Shown: positions 18,480-28,920, counted from the first letter of the stretch. The stretch: 64,000 nt of DNA from Acidobacteriaceae bacterium (GCA_003165075.1 PLSM01000108.1:1-64000); one strand, 5' to 3'. Translations and numbers: made by a program. Notes: generated by a model from the sequence alone, not told the origin.

Positions 18480-19318
18480 GCGTTAGTGGAGCTTTGAAGT
18501 GGAGCAAGGCCCGGCATTTTGCCGGGCTTTGCTGTTTCGGACGGCTTCTCAAACACTGTTGCCATCTCTTCCAGGATCGCTTCGGCCGCCTGGGCGGGAT
18601 CGGCCGCCTGAGTAATGGGCCGGCCGACAACCAGGTAGCTGGCGCCCTGGCGAAGGGCTTCAGCGGGAGTGGCGATGCGCTTCTGGTCGCCGATAGCGGC
18701 GCCGGAAGGGCGGATGCCGGGAATCGCAAGAACGCCTTTGGGACCGGTGAGAGCGCGTAGAGAAGCAACCTCCTGCGGAGAGCAGACGAAGCCGCAAATT
18801 CCGCTGTCGAGGCCCATGCGGGCCAGCAGTTCCACTTGTTCCGCAGGCGTGCGATCGAGACCAATCGATCTCAACTGGGCACGATCCATGCTGGTAAGCA
18901 CGGTAACGACGAGCAGTTGGGGCGCATCGCTGACGCCTTCCAGCGCCTCGCGCGCCGCAGTCAGCATGGCTGGACCGCCCGTGGCGTGCACCGTCAACAA
19001 GCGCACTCCCAATCGCGCTGCTGAACGCACCGCCGCAGCCACCGTGTTGGGAATGTCGTTGAGTTTGAGATCGAGGAAGACATGGTGGCCGCGCGCCACC
19101 AGAGTTTCCAGGGCAGCAGGGCCCGCGGCGACGAACAGTTCCAGCCCGACTTTGAACCAATTGCACGTACCCTCCAGGCAGTTGACCAGGCGACTTGCCG
19201 AGGCAAGGTCCGGCACATCGAGGGCCACGATCAGCCGATTGCGGGCTTGCTCCAGCGGGTCCAATGCTGCCGGAAGCGTGGGAGCAAAAGACGGGTTCAG
19301 CCGTTCCGGGATGGGCAT
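18476..19318 (-). CDS. pyrF: Orotidine 5'-phosphate decarboxylase
   Basis: LIVALDVPDLASASRLV, HHVFLDLKLNDIPNTVAAAV, ...GASYLVVGRPITQAADPAQAAEAI. Confidence 0.94.
   Translation of the reverse strand: MPIPERLNPSFAPTLPAALDPLEQARNRLIVALDVPDLASASRLVNCLEGTCNWFKVGLELFVAAGPAALETLVARGHHVFLDLKLNDIPNTVAAAVRSAARLGVRLLTVHATGGPAMLTAAREALEGVSDAPQLLVVTVLTSMDRAQLRSIGLDRTPAEQVELLARMGLDSGICGFVCSPQEVASLRALTGPKGVLAIPGIRPSGAAIGDQKRIATPAEALRQGASYLVVGRPITQAADPAQAAEAILEEMATVFEKPSETAKPGKMPGLAPLQSSTNA
18504..18532 (+). terminator. Hairpin with features of an intrinsic terminator, inside the pyrF 3' end
   Basis: gcaaggcccggc-attttgccgggctttgc stem just downstream of the 18300-18479 stop; stem lies within the pyrF C-terminal codons. 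Confidence 0.5.
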
Positions 19319-19359
19319 AGCTCAATCCTAAAGCATGGTTGACTTGCAGAACATGAGAT

Positions 19360-19800
19360 TCAGGCCTGCACGGCTTCCAGTTCGGTTCGATGCTCTTCCA
19401 CCCTGGCCTGATCCGTGGCCGGAAGAAAGCGGCAAAGATACGCGATGGGATCATTCTCGGCGGCCATCTGGCGCAGATGGTATTTCCACACGTCGGGCTT
19501 GACGGTGCGCCGGGTGAAGGGTTTGCGGGTCACCTGCACCACCTCGCCCCGGCTGTTGATCCTGGGATAGGTGACGGAGGGAACCCTAAAACTGATGCGG
19601 GAACCCGCCCTCCAAAAGCACTGGGCGAAGTCGTGGGAAAAGAGCAGGGTGTAAAAGCGGCCCTCGCTAGCCAGCAGAGACAACGCCTCCTCGGCTCCAG
19701 GCCACAGGGGCCGGATGTGGGTTTGAAACCAGCAACGGAACTCGAATCCGTTAAACTGGGCCTGATTGAGCAGAAACCGCAACAGCTCTTTTCGGTTCAT
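19360..19800 (-). CDS. Conserved-looking hypothetical protein (146 aa)
   Basis: MNRKELLRFLLNQAQFNGFEFRCWFQTHIRPLW...; open frame in a gap between annotated genes. Confidence 0.55.
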   Translation of the reverse strand: MNRKELLRFLLNQAQFNGFEFRCWFQTHIRPLWPGAEEALSLLASEGRFYTLLFSHDFAQCFWRAGSRISFRVPSVTYPRINSRGEVVQVTRKPFTRRTVKPDVWKYHLRQMAAENDPIAYLCRFLPATDQARVEEHRTELEAVQA

Positions 19801-20069
19801 TGCGCCTATCCTTCCGGATGCAGCTTTGGAGTTGGGGGAAAGCGGGATTCACAACTGCCCATGCGGCACAAGGTGAACCGGTGTGAGCGTCTTCTGCTCC
19901 TGGTTAACGTCAAACCGGCGTAGATTCCTTTCTTGCCCGGTATGGTGTGCCGGCTATGCGGAGAACCAAACCGCCAGAATGTTCACCGGCAGGCATTTAG
20001 CATCCGGGCAGGGAAGTCGGCGCATTCCGCGGCGGAATTGGTTTTGGTAAGAAGAAAGGAAATGCCGGA

Positions 20070-21287
20070 TTGAAGATGAGAAGACTCAGTTTGGGCAGAA
20101 TTGCATCGGTCGCAGTTTTGGTTGCAATGGCATCCCTGGGATGGGCTTCAGCGGTGCGCACCAATCCCCTGAACCGTGACCCTTTGGTGCGCGAAGCCTT
20201 CGAGCACTTCTACAACCTGGACTATCCCGGAACAGTGGAACGCCTTGAGCGCTTTCATGCCGCGCACTCCGGCGATCCGCAGGCCACGGCGCTTCTGCTT
20301 GAGGCTGTGGTGTTCCAGGAACTCTACCGTCAGGATCTGCTGGACACTACCTTCTATGCGAACGATGGCTTTCTCACCGGCAAACATGCCACTGAGGAAG
20401 ACCCCAAGACGCGCGACCGGATACTGACGTTGGCCGACGAAGCGATCCGCGAGGCGGACTGGAGACTGGGCAGGAACTCCAACGATGTAGATGCCCTGTA
20501 TGCTCGCGGTTGGACACGCGCCCTCAAGTGTACTTACCTGGCGATGGTGCAGCGCGGATATGGAAGCGGCTTTCGCCTGGCGCTCAAGGCCAAGGAAGAC
20601 GAGGCACGGGTACTGCAGCTTGACCCGGACTACGTGGACGCAAAGCTGGTAGTGGGAGTCTACGAGTACGTAGTTGGAGCTCTCCCATTGCCCTTTAAAT
20701 TCCTGATAGGGTTCGCAGGCATAACCGGTTCGAAGAGCCACGGCCTGGCGCTGCTCACGGACGACGGCAACCGGGGAGCCGTAACCAACATAGAGGCGCG
20801 GACGGTGATCGCGTTGTTTCTGCGCCGCGAAGCTCGCTACAAGGAAGCCATCCAAGTAGTGCGCGGCCTGAAGAGCGAGTATCCCCATGACTATCTCTTT
20901 TGCCTGGAAGAAGCGAACCTCCGCAAGGACGACGGGGAGGGCATGCTCGCCGTCGATGCCTACCGGGAGATTCTGGCCAATGCCGCCAAGCCGGGCTATT
21001 TTGCCGAGGCGAGGCTGGAGCTGGCCTATTTTGGCTTGGGTGACGCCTTGCGCGGACAAAGACACTACACTGAGGCGGCCCAGGCCTATGAGCAGGCAGC
21101 GTGGACCAGGAATGTGGGTCTGGAACTAAAGATACGGTCTCTACTGGCGGGCGGTGAGTGCCGCGACATGAACGGTGAACGCCAACAGGCCATCAAGGAC
21201 TATCAGGCTGCCATCGCCACCGGTCCCAACACCTCTCGCGCCGACACCGCCAGAAAGTGCCTGCGCAGCCCCTACAAGGGTGCCTGA
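20070..21287 (+). CDS. Exported tetratricopeptide-repeat-like protein
   Basis: Signal-like N-terminus; helical repeats incl. YFGLGDALRGQRHYTEAAQAYEQAAW and GERQQAIKDYQAAIATGP. Confidence 0.7.
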   Translation: MKMRRLSLGRIASVAVLVAMASLGWASAVRTNPLNRDPLVREAFEHFYNLDYPGTVERLERFHAAHSGDPQATALLLEAVVFQELYRQDLLDTTFYANDGFLTGKHATEEDPKTRDRILTLADEAIREADWRLGRNSNDVDALYARGWTRALKCTYLAMVQRGYGSGFRLALKAKEDEARVLQLDPDYVDAKLVVGVYEYVVGALPLPFKFLIGFAGITGSKSHGLALLTDDGNRGAVTNIEARTVIALFLRREARYKEAIQVVRGLKSEYPHDYLFCLEEANLRKDDGEGMLAVDAYREILANAAKPGYFAEARLELAYFGLGDALRGQRHYTEAAQAYEQAAWTRNVGLELKIRSLLAGGECRDMNGERQQAIKDYQAAIATGPNTSRADTARKCLRSPYKGA

Positions 21288-21332
21288 CCGCTTCGGCACC
21301 CCTGCCGGGACTCAAGGTCAATCCGAGGAATG

Positions 21333-22859
21333 CTACGGCGCCTGCACCACGGTCACGGCAAAAGGAGCCATTTTCAGGTTCGCGCCATCTGCTGTGGCTG
21401 TGCGCGGTTCGCCGTCTCCGGTCTCCTCGTCCACCGTCGAGAGCCGCGCATGTTCGAAGCCCTCCGGCAGCTTGACCGTAACTTCGTAGTTCCGCTTGTT
21501 CACCACCAGGATCTTCTTGCCCGCGGGCGTCAGGAACCCTTGCGCCGTAATATCGGGCGGAGTCCCGGGAAGATTGGTCGTAGCCACCAGCGTATCTCCG
21601 GGATGGAAGTTATCCTTGATCAGCTTCAGTACCCAGTAGCGCGCGTTGGGCTTGCCGTTGTTGTAGTCGATCATTGAAACGCTGGGATATTGCGACGGAT
21701 ATCCAACCAACTGCGACTCGCCGATCACATCCACTCCCTGCTTTGAGAGGCCGATGAAGAGATAGGCGTAGAGCGCCGACGCCGCATTCCAGTAGAGATG
21801 TGGAATCTTGTCGGGCAGGGCTTTCGATGCCGCGATCTCCAAGTGGTCGGTGGGCAGAATCACACCCAGCTCATCCGCATCCGTCTTGGTTTCCGGCGAG
21901 AGCCGATCTCGCAGCATAAGGATGAATCCCGAAGTAGCCAGGAATCCATCCGCCTGATCGAAGAAAGTGTACTGCCACTCATTCAGTCCCTGCGCCAGCG
22001 TTGGATGCGCATAAAAGTGGTAGGAAATGAAGTCCAGCGGAATGCCGGGTTTGTGATTCTTCGGATTGAGGAAGTACTCGTAAAAGCGGGGATTAAGTCC
22101 GGCGCGTGCCAGCGCCAATCCCATGAACTTAGTCTGCGGACTCACCTTGTGAATGCCTTCGACCATCGCGTCGTAGCGCAGGGTGTAGTCCTCTGGCGTG
22201 GTGTCGTGCTCCTCCTCCACCTCGTTCAGCACTTCCCAATAAGGCAAGGTGTAGTGGTAGCCCGACTCGTGCCGCTTGCCGTTCTCATCGGTAAACCCGC
22301 CTTGCGTATACCAGCTCACCAGGCGTCCGAAATAATCGCCGAGTTCCTTGCCGCTCGGATCGCGCAGTTGCGTGCCCTGCGTGTAGTTCCAGAACACTTG
22401 ATTGGGATCGGCGGGATACTTCACCGGCTGATCGGTCTTGAACATCCACGCCGGAATGGTGCTGAAGTTGATGATAGTGCTATGTCCCTCTGTCGCGGCC
22501 AGAAAGTCCTTCGTCACCGGATCAATGTAAGTGAAGTCCCACGCAGTCTTGTCGTTGGTCGGAGGCTCGAGCTCGGCAACCGCGATTTTGGGATACGGCA
22601 GCCACGGCACATAGCGCACGTAGTCAGCTCCCAGTGCTTTCAGCGCGGCAAACGATGCATCGTGAATCGGCGCTCCCGGATTGAGCATGGGATTCGTGAC
22701 TACCTGCAAGGTAGGCGTTGAGCGGGACACCATGATTGTCTTGCCCCAGTCGACATTCACCTGCAATGGAGAGACGTCCTGGGGCTGCGCCACGGTAGCG
22801 CCGAGGCACAATGCCAGAATGCCAACAACGTGCAACAAAATAGGATTCTTGATCCGCAT
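21333..22859 (-). CDS. Glycoside hydrolase, GH39-like (paralogue 1)
   Basis: Signal peptide; ALGADYVRYVPWLPYPKIAVAELEPP, YHYTLPYWEVLNEVEEEHDTTPEDYTLRYDAMVEGIHKV (N-E dyad in LNEVE). Confidence 0.7.
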   Translation of the reverse strand: MRIKNPILLHVVGILALCLGATVAQPQDVSPLQVNVDWGKTIMVSRSTPTLQVVTNPMLNPGAPIHDASFAALKALGADYVRYVPWLPYPKIAVAELEPPTNDKTAWDFTYIDPVTKDFLAATEGHSTIINFSTIPAWMFKTDQPVKYPADPNQVFWNYTQGTQLRDPSGKELGDYFGRLVSWYTQGGFTDENGKRHESGYHYTLPYWEVLNEVEEEHDTTPEDYTLRYDAMVEGIHKVSPQTKFMGLALARAGLNPRFYEYFLNPKNHKPGIPLDFISYHFYAHPTLAQGLNEWQYTFFDQADGFLATSGFILMLRDRLSPETKTDADELGVILPTDHLEIAASKALPDKIPHLYWNAASALYAYLFIGLSKQGVDVIGESQLVGYPSQYPSVSMIDYNNGKPNARYWVLKLIKDNFHPGDTLVATTNLPGTPPDITAQGFLTPAGKKILVVNKRNYEVTVKLPEGFEHARLSTVDEETGDGEPRTATADGANLKMAPFAVTVVQAP

Positions 22860-22935
22860 AACTGGAACGACCTCCTTCGGGTCGTGTTCTAACCAGGGAT
22901 AAGGGCGGCGCGGAGTGACCGCACCTCCCGCTTTT

Positions 22936-24462
22936 CTACGGGACCTGCAGTACGGCGACCGCAAATGGGGCCAGCTTCAGTTCTGCTCCGTCTGCCTTGC
23001 CCGCGCGCGGCGCTTCGTCGCCGGTTTGGTCATCGACAGTGAGTGTTGCTCCATTGGCTAGGTCGGCCTGTAGCTTAACTGTCTTCTCCGTGTTGGTCTT
23101 GTTGACGAACAGGACTTTCTTGCCCAGCGGCGTGATGAATCCCTGTACCTCAACTTCGGGGCTCCCGAAGATTTGCTCTTCATTGGCAACGAACTTGTCG
23201 CCCGGATGGAAGTTGTCCTTGATTAGTTTCAGCACCCAATAGCGCGCGTTGGGCTTGCCGTTGTTGTAGTCGATCATGGATACGCTGGGGAACTGCGATG
23301 GATACCCAACCAGTTGCGACTCGCCAATCACATCGACGCCCTGTTTAGAGAGCTCCACAAAGAGGTACGCATACAGCGCGCCTGCGGCATTCCAGTAGCG
23401 ATGGGGGATGTGATCCGGCATGGCCTTCGACGCCGCTATCTCGAGTAAATCTGTTGGCAGAATTACGCCTAACTCATCGGTGTCGATCTTAGTCGACGGG
23501 GAAAGCCGATCGCGGATTTCGAGAATAAAGCGCGTGGTCGACAGGAACCCGTCCGCCTGGTTGAAGAAGGTGTGTTGCCATCCGTCGAGCGTCTCATCGA
23601 GCGCGGGCACTGCATAAAAGTGGAAAGAGACAAAGTCCAGTGGAATGTCCTTCTTGTGATTCTTCGCATTCAGGAAGTATTCAAAGAACCTTGGGTTGTC
23701 GCCTGACAAGGTGGATGCCATGCCCACGAACTTAGTTTCCGGACTTACCTTGTGAATTCCCTCCACCATGGCGTCGTAACGCCTGGTGTAGTCTTCCGGC
23801 GTGGTACTGTGTTCAGACTCAACTTCGTTCAGCACTTCCCAATAAGGAAATGCGTAGTGGTAGCCTGACTCGTGCCGCTTGCCGTTCTCATCCGTGAACC
23901 CACCCTGCGTATACCAGCTCACAAGTCTGCCAAAGTAGTCGCCTAACTCCTTACCGGTCGGGTCGCGCAACTCTGTACCCTGGGTATAAGTCCAGAACAC
24001 CCGGTTTGGATCGTCGGGATACTTCACCGGCGCGTCAGTCTTGAACATCCATGCCGGAATCGTACTGAAGTTGATGATGGTGCTGTGACCTTCGGTCGCG
24101 GCCAGAAAGTCCTTGGTCACCGGATCAATGTAAGTGAAGTCCCACGAAGTCTTGTCCGCAGTCGGAGGATCGAGTTCGGCAACCGCAATCTTGGGATACG
24201 GGAGCCATGGAACGAAACGCACATAGTCCGCGCCCAGGGCCTTCAACGCCGCAAAGGATCCATCGTGGATCGATGCGCCCCGATTAAGCATGGGGTTGGT
24301 AACTACCTGCAGAGTAGGTGTGGATTTGGAAACGCGGGTTACCTTGTTCCAATTGATTTGTGTTTGCTCGGAGGGCAGGCCTTGAGCGGCGGCAACACCT
24401 GCGATGGAGAGACTAATTGCCAAAAAGGTCAGCGCGGTTCTGCGTCCATATTTCTCGTTCAT
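22936..24462 (-). CDS. Glycoside hydrolase, GH39-like (paralogue 2)
   Basis: Closely similar over its length to the adjacent CDS (STPTLQVVTNPMLNRGASIHDGSFAALKALGADYVRFVPWLPYPK). Confidence 0.7.
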   Translation of the reverse strand: MNEKYGRRTALTFLAISLSIAGVAAAQGLPSEQTQINWNKVTRVSKSTPTLQVVTNPMLNRGASIHDGSFAALKALGADYVRFVPWLPYPKIAVAELDPPTADKTSWDFTYIDPVTKDFLAATEGHSTIINFSTIPAWMFKTDAPVKYPDDPNRVFWTYTQGTELRDPTGKELGDYFGRLVSWYTQGGFTDENGKRHESGYHYAFPYWEVLNEVESEHSTTPEDYTRRYDAMVEGIHKVSPETKFVGMASTLSGDNPRFFEYFLNAKNHKKDIPLDFVSFHFYAVPALDETLDGWQHTFFNQADGFLSTTRFILEIRDRLSPSTKIDTDELGVILPTDLLEIAASKAMPDHIPHRYWNAAGALYAYLFVELSKQGVDVIGESQLVGYPSQFPSVSMIDYNNGKPNARYWVLKLIKDNFHPGDKFVANEEQIFGSPEVEVQGFITPLGKKVLFVNKTNTEKTVKLQADLANGATLTVDDQTGDEAPRAGKADGAELKLAPFAVAVLQVP

Positions 24463-24712
24463 TGGGAACCACCTCGAAAAGACCAATTGCGATATTATTC
24501 CTCATTTGGAATTGTGGCAAAAGAGGCTCTTTGAGGTATGCCCAGCTTGCCAGCTAACCCGCGCGAGCGCGTCCCGCCTCCCCTGAATTTGAGCTTTAGT
24601 GGCGGAGGCAAAAGTCCGCGCTATTTGATCGGGCGAGACCGTCAGGGTAACGTACTGCTTCGGCAAGGAAGATGGAACTAGCAGGGCCTATTCTCCGTAT
24701 GTTTAAGATGAG

Positions 24713-25045
24713 TTGAGGGGGTTAGTTGTGGCCATCTATTGTCATCGTTGTGGAACGGGTCTGCCATCGGGGGCGCGCTTCTGCTCGAATTGCGGAACGG
24801 TCGTGGCAGCAACGGTGCCCATGGCTGGCAGACCGCTAGTCCGGCCGCGCGTAGGCCGGCAGATTGCCGGAGTCTGCATCGGGCTGGCGCAGGCCAATGG
24901 GTGGGATGTCGCCGTTGTCCGCATTCTCACCGTGGTGGGGTTCTTCTTTTCCTGCGGACTGGTTGCGATTGCCTATCTGGCCGGCTGGATTGGCATTCCC
25001 GAGGAGCCGTTTGGCACACCGGGGACGTATCCTCCTAACATATGA
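24713..25045 (+). CDS. Zinc-ribbon + PspC domain protein
   Basis: YCHRCGTGLPSGARFCSNCGT zinc ribbon followed by PspC-like RVGRQIAGVCIGLAQANGWDVAVVRILTVV...AYLAGWIGIPEEP. Confidence 0.8.
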   Translation: MRGLVVAIYCHRCGTGLPSGARFCSNCGTVVAATVPMAGRPLVRPRVGRQIAGVCIGLAQANGWDVAVVRILTVVGFFFSCGLVAIAYLAGWIGIPEEPFGTPGTYPPNI

Positions 25046-25875
25046 CGGATTTCTACGAATCGGACGGAACACGGCTCGGCTTTCAAGACAGAGGGTCAGG
25101 CCAGCCGGTTATTTTTCTTCATCCCACTCCTCTGGACCACCGGTTTTGGCTGCCGGTGACGGAGCATCTTAAAGGCGTTCGCGCCATCATTCCCGACCTG
25201 CGCGGACATGGGGCGTCAGAGCTAGGCGCGAACCTGCCTGTCGGTGGATTTGCGCGCGTACCGGATGCTCCCGTACTCACCATGGCGCAACTGGCCGCTG
25301 ACATTCTCGCTTTGATGGACCATCTGCATGTGCCTGAGGCGATCTTTGCCGGCTGCTCCATCGGCGGATATGTGCTGATGGAACTCTGGAGGAAGGCGGC
25401 GGACCGGGTGTTGGGAATGGCGATGGTGTGCTCCAAGCCACACCCCGATGCCGAAGCCAACTTGACCAGGCGTGCGACCACCATAGCGCAAGCCCGGGAA
25501 CGTGGAGTAGGAGCGATTTTCGACGGGATGGCGCAGACTCTGGTTGGCGCAACGGCGCGCGCACAGCGGCCTGAGATTGTCGCAGAGCTACGCACGCGCA
25601 TGACGTTGACGGCGGAGGCGCTGGTAGCAGTACAGGCGGGATTGGCCACCCGGCCGGATTCCGTGCCGGACGTGGCCACCATCGAGGCGCCAGTGTTGGT
25701 GATTGCGGGCGGAGAAGATTCCGGAGTTTCGCCGGCCGAGATGGCGGCTTTCCACGCCGCACCGGGGGGATGCGAGTTTCACCTGCTACCCGATGCCGGG
25801 CACTTTGCGGCCTATGAGCAGCCGCAAAAAGTAGCGGCGCTGCTGGCAGATTGGCTGGGGCGGTGCGAAGCCTAG
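25042..25875 (+). CDS. Alpha/beta hydrolase
   Basis: VIFLHPTPLDHRFW, FAGCSIGGYVLMELW nucleophile elbow, LLPDAGHFAAYEQP catalytic His; ATGA overlap with upstream CDS. Confidence 0.88.
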   Translation: MTDFYESDGTRLGFQDRGSGQPVIFLHPTPLDHRFWLPVTEHLKGVRAIIPDLRGHGASELGANLPVGGFARVPDAPVLTMAQLAADILALMDHLHVPEAIFAGCSIGGYVLMELWRKAADRVLGMAMVCSKPHPDAEANLTRRATTIAQARERGVGAIFDGMAQTLVGATARAQRPEIVAELRTRMTLTAEALVAVQAGLATRPDSVPDVATIEAPVLVIAGGEDSGVSPAEMAAFHAAPGGCEFHLLPDAGHFAAYEQPQKVAALLADWLGRCEA

Positions 25876-27270
25876 TTGGCACCACAACCGCTCGCGCCAG
25901 GAACTGGCGAAGTGAAATACGATAGGCTCAGAGAAGCGCATATCTTCTCTGGAAGCCTCAACTTGACTAAAGCCTCGATTGCATCGTCCCGTCCCTTTCA
26001 CTATCCCCAGCCACTGGGCGCACTCCACTGCGGCAAAGTCTCCCTGGAATCCCTGGCGGGACGATTCGGCACCCCGCTCTACGTGTATTCCGCAGATCAG
26101 ATCGTAGAGCGCCTGGGGTTGTTTCAGCAGGCTTTCGCGGGCCGGGATCACCTGGTGTGTTACGCCGTCAAGGCCAACTCCGCGCTGGCCATCCTCAAGC
26201 TGCTGGCGGACCGCGGAGCCGGATTCGACATTGTTTCCGGCGGCGAGTTGGAACGGGTGCTGGCGGCCGCCCCTGAGGCTGCGGAGCGGGTGGTCTACTC
26301 GGGCGTGGGAAAGACGGCGGCCGAGATCGACCGCGCGCTGACCGCGGGCATTCTCGAGTTCAACGTAGAGAGCGAGCCGGAACTTGAACTGCTCGCCGCG
26401 CGCGCCCAAAAGCTTAAGCGGAAGGCGCGTTTCGCCTTGCGGGTGAACCCCGACGTTTTTGCGGAGACGCACCCTTACATCTCCACGGGATTGCGCGAGC
26501 ACAAATTTGGAATCGACATCCGGCACGCGCTCAGGATTTACAAGAGTGCAGCCGGCAGCCGCTGGCTTGAGGCGCATGGGGTCAGCGTCCACATCGGCTC
26601 GCAGATTCGTTCCGCGGACCCCTTTGGCGCGGCTCTGCAGCGGGTGAGCAAGCTCCTGCGCCAACTCGAACGCGAAGGCATCGTCCTCAAATCAGTAGAT
26701 GCCGGAGGGGGACTGGGAATCGACTACCATGGCGGCAGTTTTGATGCCGTTGCCAAAGTGCAGGAATACGCCGCGGCGGTAAACCGCGCGCTGGACGGCT
26801 TCGACGGCAGGCTGTTGCTGGAGCCCGGCCGCTTCCTGGTGGCGCAGGCCGGAACTCTCGTTGCGCGAATTCTCCAGGTGAAGCGAAACGGCAAAAAGAC
26901 CTTCGTGATCACCGATGCGGCCATGAACGACCTGATCCGCCCGGCGCTTTACCAGGCGCATCACGAGATTGTGCCGGTGAGGCCGCGGGCGGGCAGAGCG
27001 CGAACCGTGGATGTGGTGGGGCCGGTATGCGAAACGGGTGACTTCTTTGCCCGCGACCGCAAGCTGCAGCCTGTGCTCCCCGGCGATCTGGTTGCGCTGC
27101 TTGACGCGGGAGCCTACGGCATGGCCCAGAGCTCCAACTACAACACGCGCCTGCGCCCGGCGGAAGTGCTTGTCGAAGGCGCGAAGGCGCGGCTCATCCG
27201 GCGGCGGGAGACCATCGCCGATCTGCTTGCACCAGAAATTGCTGCCGTGGCCAACGGAACTTCGCTCTAG
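25876..27270 (+). CDS. lysA: Diaminopimelate decarboxylase
   Basis: YAVKANSALAILKLLADRGAGFDIVSGGEL, VSVHIGSQI, GPVCETGDFFARDR, GAYGMAQSSNYNTRLRPAEVLV. Confidence 0.93.
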   Translation: MAPQPLAPGTGEVKYDRLREAHIFSGSLNLTKASIASSRPFHYPQPLGALHCGKVSLESLAGRFGTPLYVYSADQIVERLGLFQQAFAGRDHLVCYAVKANSALAILKLLADRGAGFDIVSGGELERVLAAAPEAAERVVYSGVGKTAAEIDRALTAGILEFNVESEPELELLAARAQKLKRKARFALRVNPDVFAETHPYISTGLREHKFGIDIRHALRIYKSAAGSRWLEAHGVSVHIGSQIRSADPFGAALQRVSKLLRQLEREGIVLKSVDAGGGLGIDYHGGSFDAVAKVQEYAAAVNRALDGFDGRLLLEPGRFLVAQAGTLVARILQVKRNGKKTFVITDAAMNDLIRPALYQAHHEIVPVRPRAGRARTVDVVGPVCETGDFFARDRKLQPVLPGDLVALLDAGAYGMAQSSNYNTRLRPAEVLVEGAKARLIRRRETIADLLAPEIAAVANGTSL

Positions 27271-27334
27271 TGCTTCGAGTGTCACGCGTGTTTGCCGCCC
27301 CTTCCTGATAAGGTGTTGCGCGGAGGATTTTGTG

Positions 27335-28894
27335 ATGGAAGTTCGTATGCAGATGGTGTGTGCGCTTGTTGCAATGGGGCTGATTCTAGGGCTCTCCCAG
27401 GCTGCGCACGCTGACTCGTTGACGGTGAAGACCGCGCAGGGCAAGGTGCTCGGCAAGACCATCAGCGACGGCAAGGTCCGTGCGTTTATGGGTCTGCCGT
27501 ATGCTGCGCCCCCGGTGGGGGAGATGCGCTGGAAGGCGCCCGCGCCGCCGGCGAAATGGAAAGGCAAGCGGGATGCGACCCAGTACGGCGCCCGCTGCGT
27601 CCAGGCCCGCGTGTTTGACGACATGGTCTTCCAGGACAGCGGGCCGAGCGAAGACTGCCTCTTTCTGAACGTCTATACTCCGGCCGGCGCCGGCAACAAG
27701 AGCAAACTCCCGGTCATGTTCTGGATTCATGGCGGAGGTTATACGGGTGGAGCCAGTTCTGAGCCGCGCCATAACGGCGACTTCCTGCCCACCAAGGGCG
27801 TCGTGCTGGTTACCATCAACTACCGCCTCGGTGTTTTTGGCTTTCTGGCGACTGATGACCTGGCCAAAGAGTCCGATGGTGCAGCAGGGAACTACGGCCT
27901 GTCCGACATGGTGGCCGCGCTCCGCTGGGTCAATGCAAACATTGGGAATTTCGGCGGCGATCCCGGTAACGTGACGATCTTTGGCGAGAGCGCCGGGTCG
28001 TTTGCGGTGAGCACGCTGATGGCGTCGCCGCTGGCCAGGGGGCTGTTCCACAAGGCCATTGGCGAGAGCGGTGCGGCGTTTGGCCGCGGTCTGGGTGGTG
28101 AGACGCTCGCCGAACGGGAGAAGGCTGATGGCGCGTGGGTCGCTTCGCTCGGGGTCAACTCGCTCCAGGAACTGCGCGCGTTACCTGCAGACAAGATCCT
28201 CGAAGCTGCCAAGAGCAGGGGTGACATGGGGTTTTCCCCTGTCGTGGATGGGCAATTGCTGACCGAACCCGTAGCCGACACTTATGCGGCGGGCAAGCAG
28301 GCCCATGTGCCGCTTCTCGCCGGCTGGAACCGCGACGAGGGATCCTTTTTGGCCAACGGCATGACAGCGGAAAAGTGGAAGGACTTCGCTGCATCGTTGT
28401 TCGACACTCGTGCAGATGAGTTCCTCAAGCTTTACCCGGGCGAGACCGATGACCAGACCGCGCGCTCGGCGGCCGACTACGGCGGTGACTCGTTCATCGC
28501 TTTTGGCACCTGGAAGTGGATCGAGGCGCACCGCAAGACCGGCGAGTCGCCGGTCTACCGTTATCACTTTGAGTGGGCAGCGCCTCCCAGCAAGTTCCAT
28601 CAAGGCTCATTCGCCTTTCACTCCGACGACATCGAGTACGTCTTCGGCACGTTGGCCACAAGGCCCGGCGCCGTGTGGCGCCCTGAGGACTGGAAGTTAA
28701 GCGAGCAGATGATGAGCTATTGGACCAATTTCGCCAGGACCGGCGATCCCAACGGGCAAGGCCTGCCCGAGTGGCCGAAATACGGCGAAGGCGACTCTAT
28801 CATTCACCTGGACAGCACAATCACCTCGGGTCCGGATACGCTGCGGCCGCGGTATGAGTTCCTGTCAAAGGGAATGCCGCCCATGCGCCCGTAG
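27335..28894 (+). CDS. Carboxylesterase type B
   Basis: RAFMGLPYAAPPVGEMRWKAP, PVMFWIHGGGYTGG, VTIFGESAGSFAV. Confidence 0.93.
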   Translation: MEVRMQMVCALVAMGLILGLSQAAHADSLTVKTAQGKVLGKTISDGKVRAFMGLPYAAPPVGEMRWKAPAPPAKWKGKRDATQYGARCVQARVFDDMVFQDSGPSEDCLFLNVYTPAGAGNKSKLPVMFWIHGGGYTGGASSEPRHNGDFLPTKGVVLVTINYRLGVFGFLATDDLAKESDGAAGNYGLSDMVAALRWVNANIGNFGGDPGNVTIFGESAGSFAVSTLMASPLARGLFHKAIGESGAAFGRGLGGETLAEREKADGAWVASLGVNSLQELRALPADKILEAAKSRGDMGFSPVVDGQLLTEPVADTYAAGKQAHVPLLAGWNRDEGSFLANGMTAEKWKDFAASLFDTRADEFLKLYPGETDDQTARSAADYGGDSFIAFGTWKWIEAHRKTGESPVYRYHFEWAAPPSKFHQGSFAFHSDDIEYVFGTLATRPGAVWRPEDWKLSEQMMSYWTNFARTGDPNGQGLPEWPKYGEGDSIIHLDSTITSGPDTLRPRYEFLSKGMPPMRP

Positions 28895-28920
28895 AATGGC
28901 GCGTGGATCCTTCACACGAT

